This document shows, piece after piece, positions 43,603 to 51,986 of a DNA stretch of 52,938 bases. The stretch's first letter is position 1. Every line of letters begins with the position of its first letter. Position numbers and translations under genes: made by a program. Below the pieces are notes generated by a model that worked only from the letters and a program-made list of their open reading frames with translations, was not told where the DNA came from and made no database searches. The stretch comes from Ramlibacter sp. (GTDB lineage Bacteria; Pseudomonadota; Gammaproteobacteria; Burkholderiales; Burkholderiaceae_C), in the NCBI GenBank assembly GCA_013815685.1, contig JACDFR010000017.1:11505-64442 (forward strand), in the 5' to 3' direction.

Positions 43603-45147
43603 ATGAAAAAGCACCTCCAGCCCGCCGACTACCTGAAAAAGATTCTCACGGCGCGGGTGTACGACGTGGCCGTGGAGTCGGCATTGGAGCCTGCGAAAAG
43701 CTTGAGCCGGCGACTGCATAACAAGGTACTGCTCAAGCGTGAAGACCAGCAGGCCGTGTTCAGCTTCAAGCTGCGGGGCGCGTACAACAAAATGGCGCAA
43801 CTGACGGCCGAGCAGCTGCTGCGCGGTGTGATTTGCGCCTCGGCGGGCAATCACGCGCAGGGCGTGGCCATGTCCGCCCACCGGCTGGGCGCGCGGGCCA
43901 TCATCGTGATGCCCGTGACGACGCCGCAGGTGAAGATCGATGGCGTGAAAGCACTGGGCGGCGAGGTGGTCCTGCACGGCGAGAGCTACTCGGATGCCTA
44001 TCTATATGCGGTCGAGCTGGAAAAGAAGCAGGACCTCACTTTCGTCCATCCTTTCGATGACCCGGACGTGATTGCCGGGCAAGGCACGATCGCCATGGAA
44101 ATCCTGCGCCAGCACCAGGGGCCTCTGGACGCCGTTTTCGTGGCCATCGGGGGCGGCGGGCTGGTCTCCGGGGTGGCCAACTACATCAAGGCAGTGCGCC
44201 CCGAGATCAAGGTCGTGGGCGTCCAGATGGCCGATTCGGACGCGATGATGCGCTCGGTCGCGGCCAGCAAGCGGATCACCCTGGCCGACGTCGGCCTTTT
44301 CTCCGACGGTACGGCGGTGAAGCTGGTGGGAGAAGAAACCTTCCGCATCGCGCGCAATTTGGTCGACGAGTTCATGACGGTGGATACCGACGCGGTTTGC
44401 GCGGCCATCAAGGACATCTTCATCGACACGCGCAGCATCGTCGAGCCCGCGGGCGCTCTGGCGGTGGCCGCGATCAAACAGTATGTGGCGGCCAACAAGA
44501 CGCGCGGTGAAACCTACGCGGCGATTCTGTGCGGCGCGAACATGAACTTTGACCGGCTGCGCTTCGTCGCGGAACGGGCGGAAGTGGGCGAAGAGCGAGA
44601 AGCGCTGTTCGCCGTGACCATCCCCGAGGAGCGGGGCAGCTTCAGGCGCTTCTGCGAATTGATCGGGGCCTTGCCCGGCGGCCCGCGCAACGTCACCGAA
44701 TTCAACTACCGCATCAGCGATTCGGCCCAGGCGCATGTTTTCGTGGGCCTGGCCACGCACGGCAAGGGCGAGTCGGCGCGGATCGCGTCCAATTTCAGCC
44801 GGCACGGCTTCGATGCGCTCGACCTGACTCACGATGACCTGGCCAGGGAGCACATCCGGCACATGGTGGGCGGCCGATCGGCATTGGCACGCGAGGAACG
44901 CCTGCTGCGGTTCGTATTTCCCGAGCGGCCCGGCGCGCTGATGAAGTTCCTCTCGCACATGCGCCCGGGCTGGAATATCACCCTCTTCCATTACCGCAAC
45001 CAGGGAGCGGACTACGGCCGCATCCTGGTGGGGCTGCAGGTACCCAAGGCCGACAGCAAGGCTTTCCAGGAGTTCCTGGACACCTTGGGCTACCCGCACG
45101 TCGAGGAAAGCGACAACCCGGTTTACCGCTTGTTCCTGCAAGCATGA
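43603..45147 (+). CDS. ilvA: Threonine ammonia-lyase, biosynthetic
   Basis: This PLP enzyme of about 514 residues converts threonine to 2-oxobutanoate, the first step towards isoleucine. The PLP lysine lies in FSFKLRGAYNKM, the serine loop is SAGNHAQGVAMSAH and the glycine loop is IGGGGLVSG. After about residue 330 come two ACT-like regulatory domains (RGSFRRFCELIGALPGG, RPGALMKFLSHM), which bind isoleucine for feedback inhibition and mark it as the biosynthetic form rather than TdcB. A candidate attenuator lies upstream. CobS follows with an overlap of 4 bases. Confidence 0.96.
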   Translation: MKKHLQPADYLKKILTARVYDVAVESALEPAKSLSRRLHNKVLLKREDQQAVFSFKLRGAYNKMAQLTAEQLLRGVICASAGNHAQGVAMSAHRLGARAIIVMPVTTPQVKIDGVKALGGEVVLHGESYSDAYLYAVELEKKQDLTFVHPFDDPDVIAGQGTIAMEILRQHQGPLDAVFVAIGGGGLVSGVANYIKAVRPEIKVVGVQMADSDAMMRSVAASKRITLADVGLFSDGTAVKLVGEETFRIARNLVDEFMTVDTDAVCAAIKDIFIDTRSIVEPAGALAVAAIKQYVAANKTRGETYAAILCGANMNFDRLRFVAERAEVGEEREALFAVTIPEERGSFRRFCELIGALPGGPRNVTEFNYRISDSAQAHVFVGLATHGKGESARIASNFSRHGFDALDLTHDDLAREHIRHMVGGRSALAREERLLRFVFPERPGALMKFLSHMRPGWNITLFHYRNQGADYGRILVGLQVPKADSKAFQEFLDTLGYPHVEESDNPVYRLFLQA

Positions 45148-45968
45148 CGAAAGGCCCGATGAGTTTCCTGCGCAAATACCTTGCCGCCATCCAGCTGTTC
45201 ACCCGTGTGCCCGTGAGAGGCACGTTGGCGCAACGGGCAGGATCCACCCCCGAGATGCTGCGGGCCAGCGTGGCCCACTTCCCCGGCGTCGGATGGCTTG
45301 CCGGGCTCGTGGCGTGCACGGCCTTTGCATTGCTGGGCCTCGGGCTGCCGGACAACCCTTTCGCACCCCTGGTGGCCGCGGCGGGTTGCACAGCGGCGAC
45401 GGTGTGGCTCACCGGCGGGTCTCATGAAGGCGGGCTCGCCAACGTCGCGAACGGCCTGGGGGCCGGAGCCGGGCGTGCGGACGCACTGGACATCATGAAG
45501 GCGCCGCATCTGCGCACGGGCGGAATGCTCGCCCTGTCCCTGGTGCTGTTCGCCAAGGTTTCCCTGCTGGCGGTGCTTGCGGCGCATTCGCCGACGGCGG
45601 TCCTGGCGGCTTTGCTGGGCGCCCATGTGCTTTCGCGCTTCTGGCCCTTGGTGTTGATGCGTACCACGCCCTATGTGGGAGCCGAAGCCGACGCCGACGG
45701 CGGACTGCCGCTGGCCGATCGGATCGATCTGCGCACGTTGGCCGTCGCGGCCGGCTGGTGTCTGCCGCCGCTGGCCGTGGTCCTTTTTGTCCAAGGTGTG
45801 GAATTCGCCGTGCTGGCCCTGGCTTGCAGCGGCCTGGCCCTTGGCGGGATGCGCTGGCTGTTCGCCCGGAGGCTGGAGGGCTACACCCGCGATTGCCTGG
45901 GGGCGGCGCAGCAGGCGTGCGAGCTAGCCTTCTACCTGGGCGCGGCCGTTGCGCTCGGCGCCGCGTAA
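45144..45968 (+). CDS. CobS-like (adenosylcobinamide-GDP ribazoletransferase) protein lacking the aspartate motif
   Basis: This 274-residue membrane protein has the CobS layout: an opening QLFTRVPVRG, the PGVGWLAGL segment, and GGSHEGGLANVANGLG in the position where active CobS has H-x-D-G-L-A-D-x-x-D-G. Three conserved aspartates are therefore G, N and N, and the following IM(R/K)DSRxG is IMKAPHLRTG. CobS joins alpha-ribazole to adenosylcobinamide-GDP using these acidic residues to bind magnesium. No other cob gene is near. It may be inactive or altered in function. It overlaps the ilvA stop by 4 bases. Confidence 0.8.
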   Translation: MTKGPMSFLRKYLAAIQLFTRVPVRGTLAQRAGSTPEMLRASVAHFPGVGWLAGLVACTAFALLGLGLPDNPFAPLVAAAGCTAATVWLTGGSHEGGLANVANGLGAGAGRADALDIMKAPHLRTGGMLALSLVLFAKVSLLAVLAAHSPTAVLAALLGAHVLSRFWPLVLMRTTPYVGAEADADGGLPLADRIDLRTLAVAAGWCLPPLAVVLFVQGVEFAVLALACSGLALGGMRWLFARRLEGYTRDCLGAAQQACELAFYLGAAVALGAA

Positions 45969-45974
45969 CAGCGC

Positions 45975-46421
45975 TTAGCGGCGAATCGGTGGGAGCTCGA
46001 GGGTGACGGCGGGGGTCCCGTCCACGGTGGGCGCCAGCACGGCGCGGCGGCCCTCCACGGACTGCAGCACCAGGCCCTCTTCCACTGCCGCGCCCAGCCG
46101 GAACGGTTTGGCCGGTTTGCCGTCCACCGTGATCAGGGCGGCCGCGTTCTCGCCGCGGCTGGCCACGACGCCCACGAGGGCGAAGCGGCTGCCCAGGCTG
46201 GCTTGGGGTGCCGCGTCGGCCACTGCCGGCGCGAACCCCAAAAGGCGGGCCACCGCCGCCGGGTCGGCCGGTGCCGGCGTTCGCACGGCAATGGGGGCCG
46301 TCGCCGCAGAGGCCGCGCCGGTGAGTTTGAAGCCCCAATAGACGACGCTGGCCGCGACCAGCGCCCACAGGACGAAGGTCGAGCCGGCCACCGCCCACCT
46401 GCTGTGCAAATTGCTCACCAT
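45975..46421 (-). CDS. gspC: Type II secretion protein GspC
   Basis: This bitopic inner-membrane protein of 148 residues has a short cytoplasmic tail, one helix (TFVLWALVAASVVYWGFKL), a linker rich in alanine and proline, and a homology region (FALVGVVASRGENAAALITV and RLGAAVEEGLVLQSVEGRRA). It lacks the PDZ domain of longer GspC proteins, as in many betaproteobacteria. It connects the platform to the GspD secretin. It is divergent from gspG-N, the start being 38 bases from that of gspG, so both are controlled from one region. Confidence 0.85.
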   Translation of the reverse strand: MVSNLHSRWAVAGSTFVLWALVAASVVYWGFKLTGAASAATAPIAVRTPAPADPAAVARLLGFAPAVADAAPQASLGSRFALVGVVASRGENAAALITVDGKPAKPFRLGAAVEEGLVLQSVEGRRAVLAPTVDGTPAVTLELPPIRR

Positions 46422-46459
46422 GCGGCGATTATCATTGAAGCGATTGGACCCTTATCGAA

Positions 46460-46900
46460 ATGAAGCATCTTCACACCCGTTCACGCCGCGCCGTCCAGGC
46501 CGGCTTCACCCTCATCGAGCTCATGGTCGTGCTGGTCATCATCGGCGTGCTCGCCGCTCTGATCGTTCCCAACGTGCTCGACCGCGCCGACGACGCCCGC
46601 GCGACGGCCGCCAGGACCGACGTCAACAACCTGATGCAGGCGCTCAAGCTCTACAGGCTGGACAACCAGCGTTACCCCACCGGCGAGCAGGGCCTGCAGG
46701 CGCTGGTGAGCAAGCCCACCGCCGGGCCGGCGCCGCCCAACTGGAAGCCGTATCTCGAAAAACTGCCCAACGATCCCTGGGGCCGTCCCTATCAATACCT
46801 TAACCCGGGCGTCCAGGCCGAGATCGACGTGATGTCGTTCGGCGCCGACGGCCAGGCCGGCGGCGAGGGCAAGAATGCGGACGTCGGCAGCTGGCAATAA
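46460..46900 (+). CDS. gspG: Type II secretion major pseudopilin GspG
   Basis: This 146-residue protein has a basic leader (HTRSRRAVQAG), prepilin-peptidase cleavage before FTLIELMVVLVIIGVLAALI with E5 conserved, and the GspG-specific calcium-loop region ending NDPWGRPYQYLNPG. It is the main subunit of the pseudopilus that pushes folded proteins through GspD. It is the first gene of the co-oriented gsp operon. Confidence 0.97.
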   Translation: MKHLHTRSRRAVQAGFTLIELMVVLVIIGVLAALIVPNVLDRADDARATAARTDVNNLMQALKLYRLDNQRYPTGEQGLQALVSKPTAGPAPPNWKPYLEKLPNDPWGRPYQYLNPGVQAEIDVMSFGADGQAGGEGKNADVGSWQ

Positions 46901-47369
46901 GTGGGGCCCCACGCTTGCGGCTAAAGCCGCTGCGCTGCCCCCCGGGGCGGCGCGAGGCTTCACCCTGCTCGAGCTGCTGATCGTGGTGGCCATCATCGCC
47001 ATCGCCACCGTCGGCGTGAGCTTCGCCTTGCGCGATTCCGAAGCCACCCAGCTCGAGCGGGAAGCGCAGCGGCTGGCGGCCTTGCTGGAATCCGCCCGGG
47101 CCCAGTCGCGCAGCAGCGGCGTGCCCGTGCGCTGGTACGCGACGCCGGGCGGCTTCGAGTTCGAAGGCGTGCCGCCCAAGTCGCTGCCCGACCGCTGGCT
47201 GGTCGACACGACGCAGGTGCTCGGGACAGCCGCACTCCAACTGGGCCCCGAACCCATCATCGGCAGGCAGGAGGTGGTGCTCCAGTCATCCCGCCATCCC
47301 GAGCGCAGCCTGCGCGTGGCGACTGACGGGCTGCGGCCTTTTGCCGTGACGAGCGGGGAGGCGCCGTGA
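46875..47369 (+). CDS. gspH: Type II secretion minor pseudopilin GspH
   Basis: This minor pseudopilin (up to 164 residues) has cleavage before FTLLELLIVVAIIAIATVGV with E5. The leader is unusually long because the repeat element at 46902-46950 is translated as part of it (GPTLAAKAAALPPGAARG). ATG 46875 overlaps gspG by 26 bases; GTG 46902 gives a 19-residue leader and starts right after the gspG stop. Either start is possible. The mature part has the GspH beta-domain and forms the tip of the pseudopilus. Confidence 0.85.
   Translation: MRTSAAGNKWGPTLAAKAAALPPGAARGFTLLELLIVVAIIAIATVGVSFALRDSEATQLEREAQRLAALLESARAQSRSSGVPVRWYATPGGFEFEGVPPKSLPDRWLVDTTQVLGTAALQLGPEPIIGRQEVVLQSSRHPERSLRVATDGLRPFAVTSGEAP
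46902..46950. repeat. Copy C of the intergenic palindromic element, inside the gspH leader
   Basis: GTGGGGCCCCACGCTTGCGG through CTGCCCCCCGGGGCGG is the inverted form of copies A and B. It starts one base after the gspG stop and its translation provides most of the GspH leader. Confidence 0.65.
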
Positions 47370-47722
47370 CGAACGCGCGGGGCTTCACGCTGATCGAAGT
47401 CCTGGTGGCGCTGGCCATCGTGGCGATCGCACTGGCCGCCGGGCTGCAGGCCACCACAGCCCTGACCAACAACGCCGACCGCCAGACCAGTGTCCTGCTG
47501 GCCCATATTTGCGCCGAGAACGAGCTGGTGAAAGCGCGCTTGTCCAGGCAGATGCCCGACATTGGCGAGAGCACCGGCACCTGCGAGCAGGCCGGCCGCA
47601 GCTTCCCGTTGACACTGTCGGTGCAGCCCACGCCGAACCCCAGCTTCCGGCGCGTCGATGCGCAAGTGTTCGACGGCAATTCGCCGGTGCTGCGTTTGTC
47701 GACGATCGTGGGAAAGGTCTGA
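47366..47722 (+). CDS. gspI: Type II secretion minor pseudopilin GspI
   Basis: This 118-residue pseudopilin starts MTNARGFTLIEVLVALAIVA with a short leader and E5. The conserved AENELVKARL region follows. GspI binds GspJ and GspK to form the pseudopilus tip. It overlaps the stop of gspH (ATGA-like GTGA) and ends one base into gspJ. A cysteine pair (HICAENE, GTCEQAG) may form a disulfide. Confidence 0.93.
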   Translation: MTNARGFTLIEVLVALAIVAIALAAGLQATTALTNNADRQTSVLLAHICAENELVKARLSRQMPDIGESTGTCEQAGRSFPLTLSVQPTPNPSFRRVDAQVFDGNSPVLRLSTIVGKV

Positions 47723-48414
47723 TGCGCTCTCGCGTTACCCAGGGCGGCTTCACGCTGGTGGAACTGCTGGTGGCCCTCTTCGCCATGGCCTTGCTGGCGA
47801 TCATGAGCTGGCGCGGCCTGGACGGCATGACCCGGGCGCAGGCGCAGACCGAGGCGCGCGCGAACGATGTTCTCACGCTGCAGGTCGGCCTGGCGCAGTG
47901 GGCGGCCGACCTCGACGCCCTGATGCAAATGCCGCAGACCGCCGCGCTGGACTGGAACGGCCGAGTCCTGCGCCTCACCCGCCGCGGCACGGCCTCCATC
48001 ACCGATGGTGTCCTGGTCGTAGGCTGGACCCGGCGCGTGGTCAACGGAACGGGGACATGGCTGCGCTGGCAATCGCCCCAGGTGACCACCCGCGGAGAGC
48101 TCGACGATGCCTGGCAAAAGGCCGATCTCTGGTCGGCAAATCCCGCAGACGCGGACAAGCGGCACGAGGTCGCGGTCACGCCGCTGGACGACTGGCAGAT
48201 TTTCTATTTCCGCGAGAACGCTTGGACCAACCCCCAATCCAGCGCCGCCACCGGGGCGAGCCCGCCCCCGGTGCCGGGCGCTCCACCCGTGCCGGCGGCG
48301 CCCGCGCTGCCCGATGGCGTGCGCCTGGTTTTGAACCTTCCGCCCGGCCAGGCCGTGAGCGGCACACTGACGCGCGACTGGGTCAGGCCCACCGCCGGAG
48401 GCCGCCAGCCATGA
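47722..48414 (+). CDS. gspJ: Type II secretion minor pseudopilin GspJ
   Basis: This pseudopilin of about 230 residues has a prepilin motif (GGFTLVELLVALFAMALLAI). It has the GspJ features ALMQMPQTAALDWNGRVLRL and WQIFYFRENAWTNP. A low-complexity Ala/Pro run (ASPPPVPGAPPVPAAPALPD) near residues 180-200 interrupts the C-terminal domain and looks like an expanded loop. ATG 47722 overlaps the gspI stop. Confidence 0.93.
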   Translation: MRSRVTQGGFTLVELLVALFAMALLAIMSWRGLDGMTRAQAQTEARANDVLTLQVGLAQWAADLDALMQMPQTAALDWNGRVLRLTRRGTASITDGVLVVGWTRRVVNGTGTWLRWQSPQVTTRGELDDAWQKADLWSANPADADKRHEVAVTPLDDWQIFYFRENAWTNPQSSAATGASPPPVPGAPPVPAAPALPDGVRLVLNLPPGQAVSGTLTRDWVRPTAGGRQP

Positions 48415-49394
48415 AGGCCCGCCACGGCGGGGCCGCCCTGCTCACGGCCATGCTCACGGTAGCGCTGGTGGCCGTGTTCGCGGCCGCGTCGCTGTGGCAG
48501 CAGTGGCGCAGCATCGAGGTGGAGACGGCCGAGCGGGCGCGCGTCCAGTCGTCCTGGGTGTTGACGGGCGCGCTCGACTGGGCCCGGCTCGTGCTGCGCG
48601 AGGACGGACGGACGGCGGGCGACCACCTGGGCGAGCCATGGGCCGTGCCGCTGCAGGAGGCGCGCCTTTCCAGTTTTCTCGCGGCGGACCGGAATTCGAC
48701 GGCCGACACCGGCCCGGAAATGCTGGATGCCTTCCTGTCCGGCCAGATCATCGATATGCATTCGTTGCTCAACGTCACCAACCTGGTGGAGGCGAACGGG
48801 AAGATTTCCGAGAGCGGCCTGGAAAGCTTTGCGCGCTTGTTCGAGCTGCTGGGGCTGCCGCCGGCGCAGCTGCAGCGCCTGGCCGAAAACCTGCGCTTCG
48901 CGCGAGACACCAGCGGGGGCAACCAGTCCAGCCCCATGGCCCCGCTCGTGCCGCAGCGCGTCGAGCAGCTGGTCTGGCTGGGCCTGACCGAGCAGACTCT
49001 CGCGGCCTTGCAGCCCTACATCACCGTATTGCCGCCGGGTGACCCCACCACGGTGAACCTGAATACCGCCAGCGCGGAAGTGATTTACGCCGCCGTGCCG
49101 GGCCTGACCATGGCCGAAGCCCAGCAGCTCGTTTCGGAACGGGAGCGCTCGCACTTCCGGACGATTCCCGACGCGAGTCTGCGGCTGGGCGGCCCGCAGA
49201 GAATACCGATGGGACAGTCGGGTGCCGGGGTCGCTTCCCGCTATTTCGAGGTTCGCTCGCGCCTTCGGCTGAATAAATTGGTGGTGGAAGAACGGGCGCT
49301 GCTGGACCGGTCGGGCCAGGACGTCAGGGTGGTGCAACGCGAACGCGGCATCGTCGATCCCACGGCGCTGTCCCGGGCGGCCTCGAAAAGATGA
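48411..49394 (+). CDS. gspK: Type II secretion pseudopilin-tip protein GspK
   Basis: This protein of about 327 residues starts MKARHGGAALLTAMLTVALV, with a tip-type prepilin N-terminus that lacks E5 (as known for GspK). The helical domain carries LDWARLVLREDG and LSGQIIDMHSLLNVTN; a helix-hairpin-helix-like region is VNLNTASAEVIYAAVPGLTM. It caps the pseudopilus and limits its length. ATG 48411 overlaps the gspJ stop (ATGA). Confidence 0.95.
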   Translation: MKARHGGAALLTAMLTVALVAVFAAASLWQQWRSIEVETAERARVQSSWVLTGALDWARLVLREDGRTAGDHLGEPWAVPLQEARLSSFLAADRNSTADTGPEMLDAFLSGQIIDMHSLLNVTNLVEANGKISESGLESFARLFELLGLPPAQLQRLAENLRFARDTSGGNQSSPMAPLVPQRVEQLVWLGLTEQTLAALQPYITVLPPGDPTTVNLNTASAEVIYAAVPGLTMAEAQQLVSERERSHFRTIPDASLRLGGPQRIPMGQSGAGVASRYFEVRSRLRLNKLVVEERALLDRSGQDVRVVQRERGIVDPTALSRAASKR

Positions 49395-49425
49395 GCCGTG
49401 GCATCTTTCTACAATCCAGCATCTC

Positions 49426-50634
49426 ATGAGTGCCCTCCTCGTCTTCCTTCCTGCCCAGCCCATCAGTTCTTCGACCGAGTTCGAGTACGCCACGACCCGG
49501 GACGGTAACGCCGTTCAGGCCCACGGCAGCGCCCGGGCCGCGTTGCTGCCCGCCCCGACCCGGGCGGGGGGCGAGGTGGTGGCGGTCGTTCCCGCTGCCA
49601 TGCTGTCGTGGCACCGGATCGAATTGCCGCGCGGTACCTCGGCGGCCTCGCCTCGCTTGCGCGCCGTGCTCGAGGGCCTGCTCGAAGACCAGCTGCTGGA
49701 CGAACCGGAAACCCTGCACTTCGCGCTGCAGCCCCAGGCCAAGCCGGGGGCGCCGCTGTGGGTCGCGGCCTGCGACCGCGCCTGGCTGCGCGGCGCCGTG
49801 CAGCTGCTGGAGGCGACGCAACGGCCGGCTGCGCGCATCGTGCCTGAGTTCGCACCCGGCGGGCCGCCGACCCTGTACGCGCTGGGTGATCCGCAGCAGG
49901 CCTCGCTGGTCGTGGTCAGCGCGGACGGCGTGATGACCCTGCCGCTTTCGTCGCAGGCACTGCCGCTGCTGCCGTCCTTGCCGCAGAACACGGCCTGCAT
50001 GGCCGAGCCCGCGGTGGCGGCCATCGCGGAGCAAGTGCTGCAACATGCGCCGGCCCTTCAGCAGGCGCCGCAACGCTGGCTGCAGGCCGCGCAGTCCGAC
50101 TGGGACCTCGCCCAGTTCGAGTTTTCCAGCTCGGGCCGGGCGCGGGCGCTCAAGAAGCTCGGCACAGCATGGGCCGATGTCCTGGCGGCACCGCAGTGGC
50201 GGCCGGCCCGATGGGGGGCCTTGCTGCTGGTGGCCGCGAACCTCGTGGGGCTGAATGCCTGGGCCTGGCGCGAGCGGTCGGCGCTGGACGAAAAGCGCGA
50301 AGCGGTGCGGCGCACCTTGACGCAAACTTTTCCCCAGGTGAAGGTGGTCGTCGATGCCCCGGTCCAGATGGAAAAGGAAGTGGCCCTGCTGCGCCAGGCG
50401 GCCGGGGCCACTTCGGGCCGCGACCTCGAAGCGATGCTGGGTGCGCTCAGCGCCTCGTCGCCGCCGGGACGGCTGGTGAGCGGCCTCGAGTTCTCGCAAG
50501 GCGAGCTGCGTCTCAAGGGCCTGGCCTACGGCCCTGACGAAGCCCGCGCCGTGGGCGCTGCCCTCAAGAGCCAGGGCTTCTCGTCCGTCATGCAGGGCGA
50601 AGCCCTCGCGATCACGCCGGAAAGCCAGCCATGA
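49426..50634 (+). CDS. gspL: Type II secretion protein GspL
   Basis: This protein of 402 residues has an N-terminal cytoplasmic actin-like domain (VVAVVPAAMLSWHRIELPRG), a transmembrane helix near residues 262-280 (RWGALLLVAANLVGLNAWAW) and a periplasmic ferredoxin-like domain. The N-domain binds the GspE ATPase and the membrane part binds GspM. The gene follows gspK by 31 bases and is followed by gspM after 55 bases. Confidence 0.93.
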   Translation: MSALLVFLPAQPISSSTEFEYATTRDGNAVQAHGSARAALLPAPTRAGGEVVAVVPAAMLSWHRIELPRGTSAASPRLRAVLEGLLEDQLLDEPETLHFALQPQAKPGAPLWVAACDRAWLRGAVQLLEATQRPAARIVPEFAPGGPPTLYALGDPQQASLVVVSADGVMTLPLSSQALPLLPSLPQNTACMAEPAVAAIAEQVLQHAPALQQAPQRWLQAAQSDWDLAQFEFSSSGRARALKKLGTAWADVLAAPQWRPARWGALLLVAANLVGLNAWAWRERSALDEKREAVRRTLTQTFPQVKVVVDAPVQMEKEVALLRQAAGATSGRDLEAMLGALSASSPPGRLVSGLEFSQGELRLKGLAYGPDEARAVGAALKSQGFSSVMQGEALAITPESQP

Positions 50635-50689
50635 GCCGACGGGCCGTTCCCAAGGCGAATACCGCAGCCCGCAGCGCGGAGATTTCCGA

Positions 50690-51172
50690 ATGAGCCGTAC
50701 GTCGCAACTTCGAACTCGCTGGCAGGCCCTGGCTCCGCGTGAAAAGGCAATGGTCGCCGCTGCCGGCGCCATCGTGGGCGCCGTGCTGCTGTGGATGATC
50801 GCCATCGGCCCCGCACTGGCCACGCTGCGCACGGCCGAGGAGCAGCATCGCGCACTCGATGCGCAGCTCCAGCGCATGCGTACCCTGCAGGCACAGGTCC
50901 AGGTCCTGCAGGCGCAGCCGAAGCAAAGCCACGAGGAAGCGCTGCGCATGCTGGAGCTGACGGTGCGCCAGCGGCTGGGAACGTCCGCCCGCCTCGTGAT
51001 TTCGGGCGAACGCGCCACGGTTACTTTGTCCGGCACGCCGGCCGATGCGCTGGCCCAGTGGCTCGCGCAGGCGCGGGTGAACGCCCGGGCTTTACCGGGC
51101 GAGGCGCGCCTGTACCGAAATTCCGGCGGGCTATGGGAAGGCACGGTGGTGCTCGCCCTGCCGCCCCGCTAG
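50690..51172 (+). CDS. gspM: Type II secretion protein GspM
   Basis: This bitopic protein of 160 residues has LAPREKAMVAAAGAIVGAVL near the N-terminus with its single helix, then a coiled-coil-like region (LRTAEEQHRALDAQLQRMRT) and a periplasmic fold with LSGTPADALAQWLAQ. GspM stabilises GspL at the inner membrane. ATG 50690 is chosen. The short gap from gspL (50635-50689) has no obvious signals. Confidence 0.92.
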   Translation: MSRTSQLRTRWQALAPREKAMVAAAGAIVGAVLLWMIAIGPALATLRTAEEQHRALDAQLQRMRTLQAQVQVLQAQPKQSHEEALRMLELTVRQRLGTSARLVISGERATVTLSGTPADALAQWLAQARVNARALPGEARLYRNSGGLWEGTVVLALPPR

Positions 51173-51190
51173 CGCCCCAGACGCATCGTC

Positions 51191-51985
51191 GTGGCACGCC
51201 CGCCTCCCGCTTTCCGGCCGCGCGCAGCATGGGGATGGGCTGTCTTCGGGGCGTTGCTGGGCTTGATGTCCGCCTTGCTTCTGTTCGCGCCGGCCCGCTG
51301 GCTGACGAGCTTCATCGAGCGCGCCACCGACGGCCATGTGCAGTTGGCCGAAGCGCGCGGCACCGTCTGGGGCGGCTCGGCACATCTGCTGCTGACGGGA
51401 GGCGCGGGCAGCACCGATGCCATTGCCCTTCCTTCGCGGCTGGACTGGCGGCTGCGGCTGGCCCCGACCGGGATGGTCGTGCGGGTGGAAACCACGTGCT
51501 GTACCAGCGGGCCCGTCCTCCTGCGCATCCGGCCCCAATGGGGCGGCGCGAAAATCGAGGCAGCCGACGCCCGGACTCAGTGGCCCGCGGCACTGCTGGC
51601 GGGACTGGGCACGCCCTGGAACACCTTGCAGCTGGAAGGCGACCTGGTCCTGGACACCCGGGACCTTTCAGTAGAATGGGTCAAAGGACGGCTGTCCATC
51701 GCCGGACGGGCCGAACTCACGGCGCAGCGGATGTCGTCGCGCCTGTCCACCTTGAGGCCCATGGGCAGCTATCGCATGACCCTTCTTGGCGGCGGCACGC
51801 CGTCCCTGACATTGGACACGATCGAAGGAAGCCTGAACCTGAGCGGGCAGGGACAGTGGGTGGGCTCGCGCCTGCGCTTTTCCGGCACCGCCACGGCGGC
51901 GCCGGAGCGCGAGGACGCGCTGGCCAACCTGCTGAACATTATCGGGCAGCGCACTGGCGCGCGCTCCATCATCACCATAGGCTGA
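51191..51985 (+). CDS. gspN: Type II secretion protein GspN
   Basis: This 264-residue protein has one N-terminal helix (AVFGALLGLMSALLLFAPAR) and a periplasmic region with the GspN features AEARGTVWGGSAHLLL, RLDWRLRL and GRLSIAGRAELTAQ. GspN is present in some T2SS, of uncertain function, possibly linking the inner membrane to the secretin. The start is a GTG at 51191, 18 bases after the gspM stop. Confidence 0.88.
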   Translation: MARPPPAFRPRAAWGWAVFGALLGLMSALLLFAPARWLTSFIERATDGHVQLAEARGTVWGGSAHLLLTGGAGSTDAIALPSRLDWRLRLAPTGMVVRVETTCCTSGPVLLRIRPQWGGAKIEAADARTQWPAALLAGLGTPWNTLQLEGDLVLDTRDLSVEWVKGRLSIAGRAELTAQRMSSRLSTLRPMGSYRMTLLGGGTPSLTLDTIEGSLNLSGQGQWVGSRLRFSGTATAAPEREDALANLLNIIGQRTGARSIITIG

Positions 51986-51986
51986 C

